The notes: a model not told the origin generated them from the letters alone. 64,000 nt of DNA from Candidatus Kapaibacterium sp. (GCA_026003495.1 BPHK01000001.1:1840001-1904000); one strand, 5' to 3'; counted from the first letter of the stretch, positions 17,000-25,759 are shown. A program made the numbers and translations.

Positions 17000-17692
17000 A
17001 TGCTTATGCGATTTCTCCTTGCTCTTGGTTGTTTGCTTTCCGCTCAGGTGGTGTTCGCCCAAGGTTCAGGCATCAAAGTCGGTGCAACGCTACCGAATTG
17101 GAAGTACGCTGCCGATTCCGCAGCCTCGCTCAACACTAACAATCTGGCGAATTTCGCAGTTGCGATCGTGCAGGAATTCCCCATCGGCGGTGTCTTTTCC
17201 ATTCAGCTGGAGCCGACCTACAGCGTCCGCACCACGAGGACCGACATTCTCGCGAGTGTCCTGGCGCAGTACGCTCCGGACTCGCTACCACCGCAAACCC
17301 CTTCATCGCTCCAGTTCGAGCACCAGATAACGTCCATTGAGCTACCAATCCTGCTCAAGATTGCCACCGGCACCAGCGGCGTTCGCGGCTACGTATTCGC
17401 AGGACCGAACGTCCGTTTCCAGCTCTCGGCAGTGACCACGCTCAAGACGGATACGACCAGTCTCAACAGTTCGATCCCGCTCGATGTCAAGCCAAAAGCG
17501 AATACTGCCGTTGCTGGAGCAGACATCGGCGTAGGCATGGAAATTCCGCTTGGTCTTTTCAGCCTTGTCGCCGATGCCCGCTACACATTTCCACTGACAG
17601 ATATGAGCTCAATGGAAGCGTTCGGACGGCGTATCGGCACGCTCAACTCAAACGACATCCGGATATTCGCCGGGCTGATGTTCCGCTGGTAG
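17000..17692 (+). CDS. Outer-membrane beta-barrel protein (PorT-like)
   Basis: 230 residues with a signal peptide (MRFLLALGCLLSAQVVFAQ) and a body of alternating amphipathic strands typical of a small eight-stranded barrel: GIKVGATLPNW at the start, FSIQLEPTYSVRT, SIELPILLKI, and the terminal strand IRIFAGLMFRW ending in an aromatic residue. The SIELPILLK strand with GYVFAGPNV matches the outer-membrane beta-barrel/PorT-like family common in Bacteroidota. GGAGG precedes ATG 17000 by 7 bases, so I prefer it to the in-frame ATG at 16979. It converges on a lipoprotein gene 20 bases away. Confidence 0.8.
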   Translation: MLMRFLLALGCLLSAQVVFAQGSGIKVGATLPNWKYAADSAASLNTNNLANFAVAIVQEFPIGGVFSIQLEPTYSVRTTRTDILASVLAQYAPDSLPPQTPSSLQFEHQITSIELPILLKIATGTSGVRGYVFAGPNVRFQLSAVTTLKTDTTSLNSSIPLDVKPKANTAVAGADIGVGMEIPLGLFSLVADARYTFPLTDMSSMEAFGRRIGTLNSNDIRIFAGLMFRW

Positions 17693-17712
17693 TTTGCACT
17701 GCAGTTGAGGAG

Positions 17713-18714
17713 CTACTCGAACTTGAATGAGGCGATGGCGCGCTCAAACGCGGGCTTGTAGGTACCTTCTTCCTGCTTGTTCCAAGTAAGGAAGATGCGG
17801 TAAAGCTTTTTGTCCTTGACAGCCAGATACACCCGTCGTTCGATACCCTTTTGGGGTGAGTATGAGAAAAGCACTGCATCTACGCCGCCGAGCTTGACTT
17901 TCTGCGGCGCCCCGCCACCGAACGAAGCACGATTATCGTTGGCAATTTTCTCGAGATTCGTCTGCGCCGATGCATCGAGAATATCCACACGGATTGTGCA
18001 GTCAAGACGGCTGCCGAGATATTCCGAGCCGCCGACTGCTCCTTGCGCTTTGATACCCTTGACGCGGAAGTTGTCAGGAATTTCCAAGCTGTAGCCATTT
18101 CCACGCGTGCGAACAAAGTTCGATGATGGCGGCTCCGGACCTTTAGGGAGAGTATCCACTCGCGGCGATACAGCCTGCACCTGCGGAAGGACCACCGAGC
18201 CGAGAATTCGCTCCACCGCAGGCTTGTAGTAGTCAAACGTGCTGCCGAATGCGGCGAACTCAACGGTCGTGATGAAGCTATCCTTGGCCGCGTAGACTTT
18301 GAATCCTTCGAACATTCCGTCGGGGGCCTCGAACTTGTAGGAGAGTTTCGTTGCGGCAACTCCAGCGAGTGTTGTTTTCTCTTGCCGGTATGCATCATCG
18401 GCAAAGACCTTGTCTTCCTTGATGAACTGCTCGAGCGGTGCCGATGTTTTGATTACGCGCATTTCCAGTTTTGCAGCAGAGGGTCCTTCGCCGTACTCAA
18501 CGAAGCGTTGCTCTGCCCCTGCGATGGAAATGGCGTAGAACTGCTCCCCAGCAACCGCACGGTGGGTCCAGTTGGCAGGATATTCGATCGAAAAGTTCCG
18601 TATCGGATCGGTGTAACGCTGCCACCCCTGGATCGGAACAGGTTCGGCTTTCTTGCCGCAGCTAACCATCAGCGCACCCACAAGACACAACCACGCAACT
18701 GCGTACCGATGCAT
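17713..18714 (-). CDS. Lipoprotein with two PsbP-like repeats
   Basis: 333 residues. The lipoprotein signal is WLCLVGALMVSC with Cys at the lipobox. Two copies of a domain follow: the first begins WQRYTDPIRNFSIEYPANW (about residue 30), the second RTRGNGYSLEIPDNF (about residue 208). The opening motif (Y.....FSI.YP..W) is that of PsbP-like/DcrB-like domains in bacterial lipoproteins. Both end with a strand carrying a Thr/Lys-rich edge and Phe/Tyr. Function unknown. The frame runs 27 codons upstream, but only the ATG at 18714 gives a signal peptide. It stands alone, convergent with the barrel gene. Confidence 0.7.
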   Translation of the reverse strand: MHRYAVAWLCLVGALMVSCGKKAEPVPIQGWQRYTDPIRNFSIEYPANWTHRAVAGEQFYAISIAGAEQRFVEYGEGPSAAKLEMRVIKTSAPLEQFIKEDKVFADDAYRQEKTTLAGVAATKLSYKFEAPDGMFEGFKVYAAKDSFITTVEFAAFGSTFDYYKPAVERILGSVVLPQVQAVSPRVDTLPKGPEPPSSNFVRTRGNGYSLEIPDNFRVKGIKAQGAVGGSEYLGSRLDCTIRVDILDASAQTNLEKIANDNRASFGGGAPQKVKLGGVDAVLFSYSPQKGIERRVYLAVKDKKLYRIFLTWNKQEEGTYKPAFERAIASFKFE

Positions 18715-18844
18715 TGCACAAGTGACTGGGAAGTTCAACAACGGTGGTGCGAAACTACGCACAATGGCTCCCTTTCCCTCCTGAAGTGGAGGCACGTAAC
18801 TGTTTCAGGAGAGGCTGCCCAGCGAAAACGCGCAGCAAGTGAGC

Positions 18845-18991
18845 CTATCGGACAAGCTGCCAGAGCGCCGTTGCAATCAATATGGCACCTGTCGCAGCAG
18901 CGGTGCTCCCCCACAGCCAGAGCTGTTCGAGCACAAGGTAACGCTCGCCTTCGCTCAGTCGGGCAAGGTATCCATCGAGATCAAATCGCAT
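18845..18991 (-). CDS. Small single-pass membrane protein (48 residues, tentative)
   Basis: A short open frame: ATG at 18991, stop TAG at 18845. It begins MRFDLDGYLARLSEGERYLV, has an amphipathic first half, then a Trp-flanked hydrophobic helix (LWLWGSTAAATGAILIATA) ending LWQLVR. This charged-helix-plus-transmembrane layout looks like a real small membrane protein. It lies between a lipoprotein gene and an acyl-CoA dehydrogenase gene in a 454-base gap that is otherwise empty. No clear ribosome-binding site is seen, and conservation is not known to me. Confidence 0.4.
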   Translation of the reverse strand: MRFDLDGYLARLSEGERYLVLEQLWLWGSTAAATGAILIATALWQLVR

Positions 18992-19168
18992 CGGCTTGAA
19001 GGCACTACGGTTGAATCACCGCCAGCAATTATCGGCACCTTTGAGCAAAACTTCACTGCTGCCCGAGAGCTGCTGCAGTAACTTTGCCAGCCGTGGAACA
19101 CTGCACCGAAGTTGCAGTGTTTGGTTTAGCAGTCAATTAGTACCCTGGTGTATCTGGCCAAGAGTGTT

Positions 19169-20347
19169 ATGTACGAGGTTGTATCGCACGGTGTATCGTT
19201 TGCTTTCAGCCAAGAGCAAGAGCAAATTCGGCAACTTGCGCGCGAGTTCGCCGAAGCAGAGATTCGTCCGCACGTGGCCTATTACGATGAAACGCAAGAG
19301 TTCCCGCACGAAATTTTTCGCAAGCTTGGTGAGCTTGGTTTTTTGGGAATTCTGATACCACCCGACTGCGGTGGCGCTGGCTTAGGTGCGATCGAATGCG
19401 CAATCATCGTCGAGGAAATCGCGCGCATCTGTCCCGCGGTTGCGCTCGGGGTTGCTGCGCACAATGGATTGTGCACCTACCACATCTACCGTTACGGGAG
19501 TCAGGCGCTGCGGGAGCGTTACGTTCGTCCCCTTGCGCAAGGCGAAACGCTCGGTGCTTGGGGACTGACCGAACCAGGCTCTGGCTCCGATGCTGGGGCA
19601 ATGCAAACAATCGCTATCCGTGATGGCGACCACTACATTCTCCGCGGCAGCAAGAATTTCATCACGCACGGCAACGTCGGCTCGATTGCGGTGATCATGG
19701 CAAAAACCGACCCTGCAAAAGGTAAGCGTGGCATTAGTGCGTTTGTGGTGGATAAATCCATGCCCGGGTTCTACGCCAGCAAGAAGGAAAACAAAGTCGG
19801 GATGCGCTGCAGCGATACCGCGTCGCTCGTGCTCGACGATGTGCGGGTTCCGGCGACCAACCTGCTTGGCCAGGAAGGCGAGGGATTCCAACAAGCACTG
19901 GCAATTCTCGATGGCGGTCGAGTGACGATTGCTGCACTCTCGGTTGGCTTAGCGCAAGGTGCGTTCGAAGCGGCGATGAAATATGCACAGGAGCGCATCC
20001 AGTTCGGCAAGCCACTCATTGAGCATCAGGCGGTGGCGATGAAGCTAGCTCGAATGAACATGGAGATCGAAGCAGCACGGCTGCTCACCTACCGCGCTGC
20101 ATGGCTTCGCGATCGTGGGGAGCCCTTTCGCCAAGAAGCATCTCAGGCGAAGCTCTTCGCCAGCGAGATTGCTGTCCGCACTGCCGAGGATGCTATCCAA
20201 ATCCATGGTGGATATGGCTACATCAAAGAATTCCCCGTCGAAAAATACTGGCGTGACTCGAAGCTGTTGACCATCGGCGAAGGCACCAGCGAAATCCAGC
20301 GCATCGTCATCGCACGAAGCCTGCTGGAACAGTATCGCAGCAAGTAA
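19169..20347 (+). CDS. Acyl-CoA dehydrogenase
   Basis: 392-residue FAD-dependent dehydrogenase that puts a trans-2 double bond into acyl-CoA. Domain order is complete. The N-terminal helical domain includes FSQEQEQIRQLAREFAE. The FAD/acyl signature is GAWGLTEPGSGSDAGA. The middle beta-domain is followed by the C-terminal helices with RIQFGKPLIEHQAVAMKLARM, IHGGYGYIKEFPVEKYWRD and IGEGTSEIQR, whose Glu sits at the usual catalytic position. The layout resembles short/branched-chain types. ATG 19169 is chosen; an in-frame GTG lies at 19148. It is monocistronic by spacing, and the 195 bases after it hold nothing I can identify. Confidence 0.93.
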   Translation: MYEVVSHGVSFAFSQEQEQIRQLAREFAEAEIRPHVAYYDETQEFPHEIFRKLGELGFLGILIPPDCGGAGLGAIECAIIVEEIARICPAVALGVAAHNGLCTYHIYRYGSQALRERYVRPLAQGETLGAWGLTEPGSGSDAGAMQTIAIRDGDHYILRGSKNFITHGNVGSIAVIMAKTDPAKGKRGISAFVVDKSMPGFYASKKENKVGMRCSDTASLVLDDVRVPATNLLGQEGEGFQQALAILDGGRVTIAALSVGLAQGAFEAAMKYAQERIQFGKPLIEHQAVAMKLARMNMEIEAARLLTYRAAWLRDRGEPFRQEASQAKLFASEIAVRTAEDAIQIHGGYGYIKEFPVEKYWRDSKLLTIGEGTSEIQRIVIARSLLEQYRSK

Positions 20348-20542
20348 CGGTTGTCATTGCTCCCGTATCACAGTTGGAAGTCGAATTGCCGGATCCAACA
20401 TTCTTCGATACAACCACGCTCGAGGTCTTCACTGCAGCAGTCGCTGGGGTGAATCCATTCCGATCACTTCACCCTGTTTGCGTACGGAGCCAACTCCCAT
20501 GGAGCATCAGATTGACGCTAGCTGCTTCGGTGAAAATATTTG

Positions 20543-21769
20543 CTAGACCGACTGTATCCGCACAAACCGACGCTTGCCCACCTTGACGATATGCTCCCCG
20601 CGCGCGAGCACAGCTGCATGGTCTGTGACACGCTCACCATTGACGTAAACGCCACCTTGCGCAATTAGCCGCCGTGCTTCACTCTTCGACGGCACCAAAC
20701 CCGCAGCGACCACTGCCTCGACGAGCGATAGCGGTAAGTGCAGCGCAATGGTCTCGATCTCTTCGGGTACTTCCTTGTGACGGAACATGCGGTCAAATTC
20801 CTCCCGGGCAGAGCGTGCAGCGTCCTCCCCGTGATAGCGCGCCACCAGCCGCTCTGCCACCAATGCTTTTGCATCGCGTGGGTGTAAGCTCCCATCGCGC
20901 AATTGTTGCTCCATTGTACGCGCTTCTTCAGCTGAAGCAAACGTCGCATAGCGGTAGTAGCGCACGATGAGTTCATCCGGGATGGACATGACTTTCCCGA
21001 ACATTTCACGCGGCGGATCGAGCAATGCGATGTAGTTGCCGAGCGATTTGCTCATCTTTTGGACGCCGTCGGTACCTTCGAGCAAGGGCATCAGCACGAT
21101 CGCTTGCGGCTCTTGTCCGGCGTGCTTTTGCAGTTCCCGCGCTAAGAGAAAGTTGAACCGTTGGTCGGTTCCCCCAAGTTCGATGTCTGCCCGCACCTCG
21201 ACGGAATCGAGCCCTTGCGCAAGAGGGTAGAGCAGCTCATGCAGCGCGATCGGTTGCTCGCGGTTGAAGCGCTGATGGAAATCATCACGCTCGAGCATCT
21301 GGGAAACGGTCACCTGCGCTGCGACACGGATAACATCAGCAAATGTGAGCCTGCTGAGCCATTCGGAGTTCGAGCGAATCTCCGCACGTGCGACATCGAG
21401 GACGATCCCCACTTGCTCGAAGTACGATCGCGCATTCGCTTGCGTCTCCTCGAGCGTCAGCGCTGGGCGCGTTTTCGTACGGCCGCTCGGATCGCCGATC
21501 ATCGCGGTAAAATCGCCGATGATGAAGATGACCGTGTGCCCCAGTTCTTGGAACTGCCGAAGCTTTTCGAGTACGACAGCGTGGCCGATATGCAAATCCG
21601 GCCGCGATGGATCGCATCCCAGCTTGACACGGAGCGGGGTGCGCGTTCGCACTGCTCGTTCCAGCTTTGCGCGGAACTCATCGAGCGGCAATATTTCCGC
21701 AACCCCATCGGAGAGGATTCGGAACTGTTCCTCAGCAGGGAGCATCGCTCTTGGAACGTTGCTCAACAT
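20543..21769 (-). CDS. tyrS: Tyrosyl-tRNA synthetase
   Basis: 408-residue class Ic synthetase charging tRNA-Tyr. The HIGH signature is HIGH at residues 60-63 in GCDPSRPDLHIGHAV, and the second class-defining loop is QKMSKSLGN near residue 245. A C-terminal S4 RNA-binding domain is seen (KSEARRLIAQGGVYVNGERV). DLHIGH and the length match the TyrS type 2 group. The start overlaps the stop of the upstream thioesterase gene by 7 bases, so both are read from the promoter box at 22321. A second in-frame ATG lies at 21745. Confidence 0.95.
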   Translation of the reverse strand: MLSNVPRAMLPAEEQFRILSDGVAEILPLDEFRAKLERAVRTRTPLRVKLGCDPSRPDLHIGHAVVLEKLRQFQELGHTVIFIIGDFTAMIGDPSGRTKTRPALTLEETQANARSYFEQVGIVLDVARAEIRSNSEWLSRLTFADVIRVAAQVTVSQMLERDDFHQRFNREQPIALHELLYPLAQGLDSVEVRADIELGGTDQRFNFLLARELQKHAGQEPQAIVLMPLLEGTDGVQKMSKSLGNYIALLDPPREMFGKVMSIPDELIVRYYRYATFASAEEARTMEQQLRDGSLHPRDAKALVAERLVARYHGEDAARSAREEFDRMFRHKEVPEEIETIALHLPLSLVEAVVAAGLVPSKSEARRLIAQGGVYVNGERVTDHAAVLARGEHIVKVGKRRFVRIQSV

Positions 21770-22287
21770 GTGCGGGAGACGTCGCTGTGTGATGCTTGAA
21801 TTTGCTCATGGCGCTTGCGGAGCAGTTCGCGCTGCTCGAGCCGCTGCTGGCGCCGGATTTCTGCCGCTTCGTATCGGCGCTGCTCATCCGGTGTGCGCGG
21901 CTCAATCGGTGGAATTGGCAATGGCTTGCCATATTGGTCAATCGCGACGAACGTCAGGTATGCCGTTGCAACATGGGCTGACGATCCGTTGATCGGATCC
22001 TCGCGGAGCACTTTGACGCCAACCTCCATCGAGGTCCGAAACGCACGATTGACCATCGCGTAGATACGCACGACATGTCCCAACTTGATCGGCTCGAAAA
22101 AGCTGATGCTATCAACCGACGCAGTCACGCAGACCCGCCCACTATGCTTCATCGCAGCCAGAGCTGCGGCAATATCCACCCAGTGCATCAAGCGTCCGCC
22201 GAGTAGGTTGCCCAAGTAGTTCGTATCGTTGGGCAACACAAGCTCGGTCATCTCGATAGCGGACTCCGAAGGACATTTGGATTGCAT
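21763..22287 (-). CDS. Acyl-CoA thioesterase (hotdog fold, YciA/BACH-like)
   Basis: 174 residues. The hotdog domain covers about 10-130: MTELVLPNDTNYLGNLLGGRLMHWVD, with the catalytic-type N-x-x-G-x-x-L-GG arrangement; VTASVDSISFFEPIKLGHVV; and AYLTFVAID in the last strand. A highly charged Arg/Glu tail after residue 135 looks like a coil. The family hydrolyses acyl-CoA thioesters in the cytoplasm. It is the first gene of a two-gene unit with tyrS, overlapping its start by 7 bases. A pairing of this thioesterase with tyrS has no obvious pathway meaning. Confidence 0.9.
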   Translation of the reverse strand: MQSKCPSESAIEMTELVLPNDTNYLGNLLGGRLMHWVDIAAALAAMKHSGRVCVTASVDSISFFEPIKLGHVVRIYAMVNRAFRTSMEVGVKVLREDPINGSSAHVATAYLTFVAIDQYGKPLPIPPIEPRTPDEQRRYEAAEIRRQQRLEQRELLRKRHEQIQASHSDVSRTC

Positions 22288-22320
22288 CGTAGAGAAACAG
22301 TGGAGATGTCACCACAGTTG

Positions 22321-22328
22321 CAAAGCTA
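22321..22328 (-). promoter_or_regulatory. Promoter -7 box for thioesterase-tyrS
   Basis: TAGCTTTG on the minus strand (TAnnTTTG), 33 bases before the thioesterase ATG. Its TAG is at the same time the stop codon of murF, so promoter and upstream gene end are interlocked. Confidence 0.5.
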
Positions 22329-23744
22329 CGGCTCCTGCCGTTGCCCGCGGAGCTCTGCGATCACATGCTCGAGCATCATCGAGCGCGAGCCTTTGACTAA
22401 AACCACATCGCCCGGACGTGCCAGCAAGCGAACGATGGCTGCTGCCTCACGGTGACTCCGGGCGATCGCTACTGTACAGTGAAGGCTCCCATCAAGCGAG
22501 CGAATTGCATGTTCCATCGCCTCGCCGAACCCAATGAGGACCTCGGCACGCTCTGCAGCATACCGCAGGATCGCCCGGTGCTCGGCATCACTGGCAGCAC
22601 CCAGCTCACGCATATCGCCAAGCACTGCGATCCGTTGCTGAGCTGTCGGATATGCCGAGAGCGTATCGAGCGCTGCGCGCATCGAAGCGGGGTTGGCGTT
22701 GTAGCAATCGTTCAAGATGGTAACGCCGCCCTGGCCTTCCTCGACCTGCATTCGCGCATAGCCGTGTGAAGCAGTGGGACGGTACGTTCCAAGCTCATGG
22801 GCAATTGCCTCCAACTCCACGCCAAGACTGACTGCCACTGCCGATGCAGCGATCGCACAGAATGCTGCACCATATCCTGGGTGTGAGAGCTTCGCTTGAA
22901 CCTTTCTTCCTTCGAACGCAAGCTCGAGAATCGGAAAGAGTGTACCATGCTCAAACACAAAGTTCGCCCGGAGCTGAGCTGCTTCATCGCGACCGAACGT
23001 CAGGACGTGCGGCATCTTGTTAGCATAGCGCGCAAGACGGCTATCGTCGAGATTGACGCATGCGTGCCCGCCGTGGTCGGCTAACCAGCGGAAGAGCGCC
23101 GTCTCTTCTTGCTCAACTCCATCGAGTGAGCCAAGAAACTCCAAATGCTCTTCAGCAATTGCCGTGATGACGCCATGTGTTGGCTCAGTGATGCGGCATA
23201 GCTCGGCTATTTCCCCGGGGCGATTTGTCCCGATCTCCACTACCACTGCGGTGTGGTCGGGTTCAATCCCCAAGAGCACATGCGGCACACCAACGCGGTT
23301 GTTCCAATTGCCGGGCGTCCGATGCACAGAATACCGCGCAGCAAGAAGATGCGCAGCAATGTCTTTCGTCGTCGTCTTGCCGACGGCGCCTGCAACTGCA
23401 ACGACCGGTACATCAAAACGCCGACGATACGCCCGCGCAAGATCGCCGTAGGCAGTAAGCGTGTCCACAACCCAGAATGTCGGTGTATCACCGATCGCAC
23501 AATGTCCGCGGTAGGATGCATCGAGTACGAACGCACGTGCGCCGCGCTCGATCGCATCAGCAACGAACGCATGACCATCGAAACGCTCCCCACGAAGCGC
23601 TACGAAAAGATTTCCAGCCCGTAGCGTCCGCGAATCAGTGGAAATGCCTTCGACCACATCGAGCGCATCAAGGTTATCGCATGCAACGGGCTGCAATACT
23701 GCGACGAGCTCCTCACGTGTAAACAGTGGCATTGCAGCATCCAT
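22326..23744 (-). CDS. murF: UDP-N-acetylmuramoyl-tripeptide--D-alanyl-D-alanine ligase
   Basis: 472-residue Mur ligase adding D-Ala-D-Ala to the muramoyl tripeptide, the last cytoplasmic peptidoglycan precursor step. The N-terminal MurF domain has GISTDSRTLRAGNLFVALRGERFDGH. The ATP-binding loop is AGAVGKTTTKD, where many Mur ligases have GTNGKT. Also seen are the central EIGTNRPGEIAEL, and TILNDCYNANPASMRAAL, a MurF hallmark, in the C-terminal region. It starts a few bases after its own promoter box and ends within the next promoter. No mra/dcw cluster surrounds it, so the gene is dispersed here. In-frame ATG at 23732 is a second possible start. Confidence 0.95.
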   Translation of the reverse strand: MDAAMPLFTREELVAVLQPVACDNLDALDVVEGISTDSRTLRAGNLFVALRGERFDGHAFVADAIERGARAFVLDASYRGHCAIGDTPTFWVVDTLTAYGDLARAYRRRFDVPVVAVAGAVGKTTTKDIAAHLLAARYSVHRTPGNWNNRVGVPHVLLGIEPDHTAVVVEIGTNRPGEIAELCRITEPTHGVITAIAEEHLEFLGSLDGVEQEETALFRWLADHGGHACVNLDDSRLARYANKMPHVLTFGRDEAAQLRANFVFEHGTLFPILELAFEGRKVQAKLSHPGYGAAFCAIAASAVAVSLGVELEAIAHELGTYRPTASHGYARMQVEEGQGGVTILNDCYNANPASMRAALDTLSAYPTAQQRIAVLGDMRELGAASDAEHRAILRYAAERAEVLIGFGEAMEHAIRSLDGSLHCTVAIARSHREAAAIVRLLARPGDVVLVKGSRSMMLEHVIAELRGQRQEP

Positions 23745-23754
23745 CGGTGATGTG

Positions 23755-23762
23755 CAAAACTA
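23755..23762 (-). promoter_or_regulatory. Promoter -7 box for murF
   Basis: TAGTTTTG on the minus strand (TAnnTTTG), ending 10 bases before the murF ATG, which implies a very short leader. Confidence 0.5.
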
Positions 23763-23838
23763 CTTGCCGCCAGAAGTGTTCAGTTTTCGATACTGCTGCC
23801 GATAACACACAGCGAACACAACGACCATCGCTTCGGCC

Positions 23839-24453
23839 ATGGACGAGCGCGACGATCGAACCGATCGCTACCTAATCAGCTACGCCGACATGGTCACCCT
23901 GCTGGTTGGTGTGTTCGTGGTTCTTTCGACAACGTTTCGCGCCGATGCAGAGCGCTACCGTCAGCTTGCTCGAGCAGCGTCTGCTGTCTTCGGGTCCCAA
24001 GCTGCGACGGCTGACTCAGTGCCGCTATCGCCACTTGCAGCAGTGCTCGGACGACTTTCACCGGCAGATATCGAGCATGATAGCACAACCTACCGCTGCG
24101 TCCTGGCAGACGAAGTGCTCTTCGAGACCGGCTCGAGTCGTCTGAGCGAGCGTGCAGAGCACGCGCTTGCGGAGCTGGCAGTCATTCTCAGAAACGGAAC
24201 TGCCCGCATCACCATTGATGGACATTCCGACAGTCGTCCTCCGCGGTCTGGACAGTGCAATCTCGAGCTTTCCGTAGAGCGGGCGATGGCTGTCGCAGTG
24301 CAGCTTGTCAAGGGCGGTGTCCCCGAAGAGCGCATCGTTGTTCGCGGATTCGGAGCCAGCAAACCGATTGCTCGGGAGCCTGCATCGCCGAGCAACCGAC
24401 GTGTCGAAATTCTCATTGCGTTTGAAAACGAAGCATCAAACCACGGATGGTAG
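23839..24453 (+). CDS. motB: Flagellar motor protein MotB (OmpA/MotB domain)
   Basis: 204 residues. The N-terminal plug is SYADMVTLLVGVFVVLSTTF with Asp17, the essential proton-channel aspartate of stator B proteins. The C-terminal OmpA-like peptidoglycan-binding domain covers about residues 90-200 (VLFETGSSRLSERAEHALAEL, IDGHSDSRPP, LSVERAMAVAVQLV, VRGFGASKPI). It should pair with MotA to form the stator anchored to peptidoglycan; no motA is found in the window. The linker is short. It is divergent from murF and directly followed by fliW, whose chosen ATG lies 5 bases after its stop. Confidence 0.88.
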   Translation: MDERDDRTDRYLISYADMVTLLVGVFVVLSTTFRADAERYRQLARAASAVFGSQAATADSVPLSPLAAVLGRLSPADIEHDSTTYRCVLADEVLFETGSSRLSERAEHALAELAVILRNGTARITIDGHSDSRPPRSGQCNLELSVERAMAVAVQLVKGGVPEERIVVRGFGASKPIAREPASPSNRRVEILIAFENEASNHGW

Positions 24454-24458
24454 GTACA

Positions 24459-24923
24459 ATGGAATCCACAACACTGATGGCAACCCCGATGCCCGTCCAA
24501 ACGTCGGCGATGAGCATCCGCAAACTCACGACCGAGCAATTCGGCGAAATCCTGATCGAGGAGCGATTCATCTTCACGTTTCCCAACGGCCTTTTCGGCT
24601 TTGAAGACTTGCGCGAGTTCGTCATCGTGCGGCATGAGCGGACCGAACCGGTGCGCTGGCTGCTCTCGGTGGAACATCCCGAACTCAGCTATCCCGTCCT
24701 GAGCCCATACCTGCTCCAGCGCGACTACTCAGCAGGCAAAGAGTACAGCGACTGCCAGCGCTACACTCCACTGGTGATTCTCACGCTCGGCAGCGGCGGT
24801 GCAACAGCGAACATGAAAGCACCGATTCTGCTCGACGTCCAAACCCAGCGCGGCGAGCAAATCATCATCCCATCCGATAAGTACTCGACGAGTTACCCCT
24901 TGAGCGTTCAACAATCCAGATAG
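24459..24923 (+). CDS. fliW: Flagellar assembly factor FliW
   Basis: 154 residues. The core is ERFIFTFPNGLFGFEDLREFVIV, then PVRWLLSVEHPELSYPVLSPYLL, LVILTLGSGGATANMKAPILLDVQ and a C-terminal YSTSYPLSV. This is the FliW family, which binds flagellin and CsrA so that csrA-mediated repression of flagellin follows export. A Met/Thr-rich extension of about 30 residues precedes the usual start. The chosen ATG at 24459 has GGTAGG upstream; an in-frame ATG at 24447 would overlap motB. csrA follows after 8 bases, the classical pair. Confidence 0.9.
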   Translation: MESTTLMATPMPVQTSAMSIRKLTTEQFGEILIEERFIFTFPNGLFGFEDLREFVIVRHERTEPVRWLLSVEHPELSYPVLSPYLLQRDYSAGKEYSDCQRYTPLVILTLGSGGATANMKAPILLDVQTQRGEQIIIPSDKYSTSYPLSVQQSR

Positions 24924-24931
24924 CAACTACC

Positions 24932-25189
24932 ATGCTTGTTCTCTCACGGAAAATTGGCGAAGTCATCACCATCGGCAATTCGATAAAGATCACCATCTTG
25001 AGCTACGATCGCGGCATCGTCCGCGTCGGTATCGAGGCACCGAAAGACATTCCTGTGCACCGCAAAGAAGTGTACGACCGGATCATCGAGCTCAATCGGC
25101 AAGCAGCCCAAGTTACACCGGAGGCTCTACGCGGATCGCTCGGATCGTTACAGCAAGCTCCCAAGAGCAAAGAAACCACACCACTGTAG
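24932..25189 (+). CDS. csrA: Carbon storage regulator CsrA
   Basis: 85-residue RNA-binding regulator. Begins MLVLSRKIGEVITIG, with the Arg6 and the V-R-V-G-I-E-A-P core (IVRVGIEAPKDIPVHRKEVY) that form the two RNA-binding surfaces of the swapped dimer. It binds GGA in loops at mRNA leaders and represses translation. It has a longer tail than most (Ser/Gln/Lys-rich, after residue 62). The fliW-csrA pairing makes flagellin homeostasis the likely role. Confidence 0.95.
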   Translation: MLVLSRKIGEVITIGNSIKITILSYDRGIVRVGIEAPKDIPVHRKEVYDRIIELNRQAAQVTPEALRGSLGSLQQAPKSKETTPL

Positions 25190-25200
25190 CCGAATCTGCG

Positions 25201-25755
25201 ATGGCTCCCGCCCCCCTGATCTTGATTGCAGACGATAATACGTGGATGCAGCGTATCGTTGCGAAAATTGTCGCCAGCTATGGCTGGGAGCCTATCACCG
25301 CTGCCGATGGCTATGAGGCAGTTGCACTGGCACTCGATCGTCAACCGGACGTGATCATCCTCGACTTGATCATGCCGGACCTGACGGGTATGCACGTACT
25401 GCGTTTGCTGAAGCGACTCCCCCAGACATCAGCAATTCCCGTGCTTATTTTGAGCGTTGCCACAGAGGTGGAACTCTTGATGGAAGCGATGAAGTGCGGT
25501 GCTGCCGGCTTCATCCGCAAACCTTTTACGCGCTCGACGATCTACGAGAAAATCGCAGCCATTCTTGCCACTTCTGCCGAGCTTCCCCCACTACCACCAA
25601 ACAAGCCCGCATCGGAACCGACCTTCGACCCGCCTTCCAGCCAAACGGAACCTGAGCGACAGTCACCAGTAGCCTCTACACCGATCGCCCGCTACCAGCA
25701 GCAGTCCACCCCACCTCTTCCTGAGGAGCTTCGCCGCTGGCTCGATTCAATTTGA
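25201..25755 (+). CDS. Response regulator with receiver domain and disordered tail
   Basis: 184 residues. The receiver domain covers residues 5-122, with the acid pair DDN at 11-13, phosphoacceptor Asp55 in ILDLIMPD, a conserved Ser85, and Lys107 in FIRKPF. The remaining 60 residues are Pro/Ser/Gln-rich and end in a short charged helix (LPEELRRWLDSI); no DNA-binding or enzymatic output domain is seen, as in CheY-like single-domain proteins. It follows csrA by 11 bases, so a chemotaxis or motility-linked role is plausible but not shown. No partner kinase is nearby. Confidence 0.88.
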   Translation: MAPAPLILIADDNTWMQRIVAKIVASYGWEPITAADGYEAVALALDRQPDVIILDLIMPDLTGMHVLRLLKRLPQTSAIPVLILSVATEVELLMEAMKCGAAGFIRKPFTRSTIYEKIAAILATSAELPPLPPNKPASEPTFDPPSSQTEPERQSPVASTPIARYQQQSTPPLPEELRRWLDSI

Positions 25756-25759
25756 GCAA

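Noticed and set aside
20348-20542. Possible small gene between acyl-CoA dehydrogenase and tyrS
   Set aside because: Frames here lack start signals and protein-like composition; I see no supported feature in these 195 bases.
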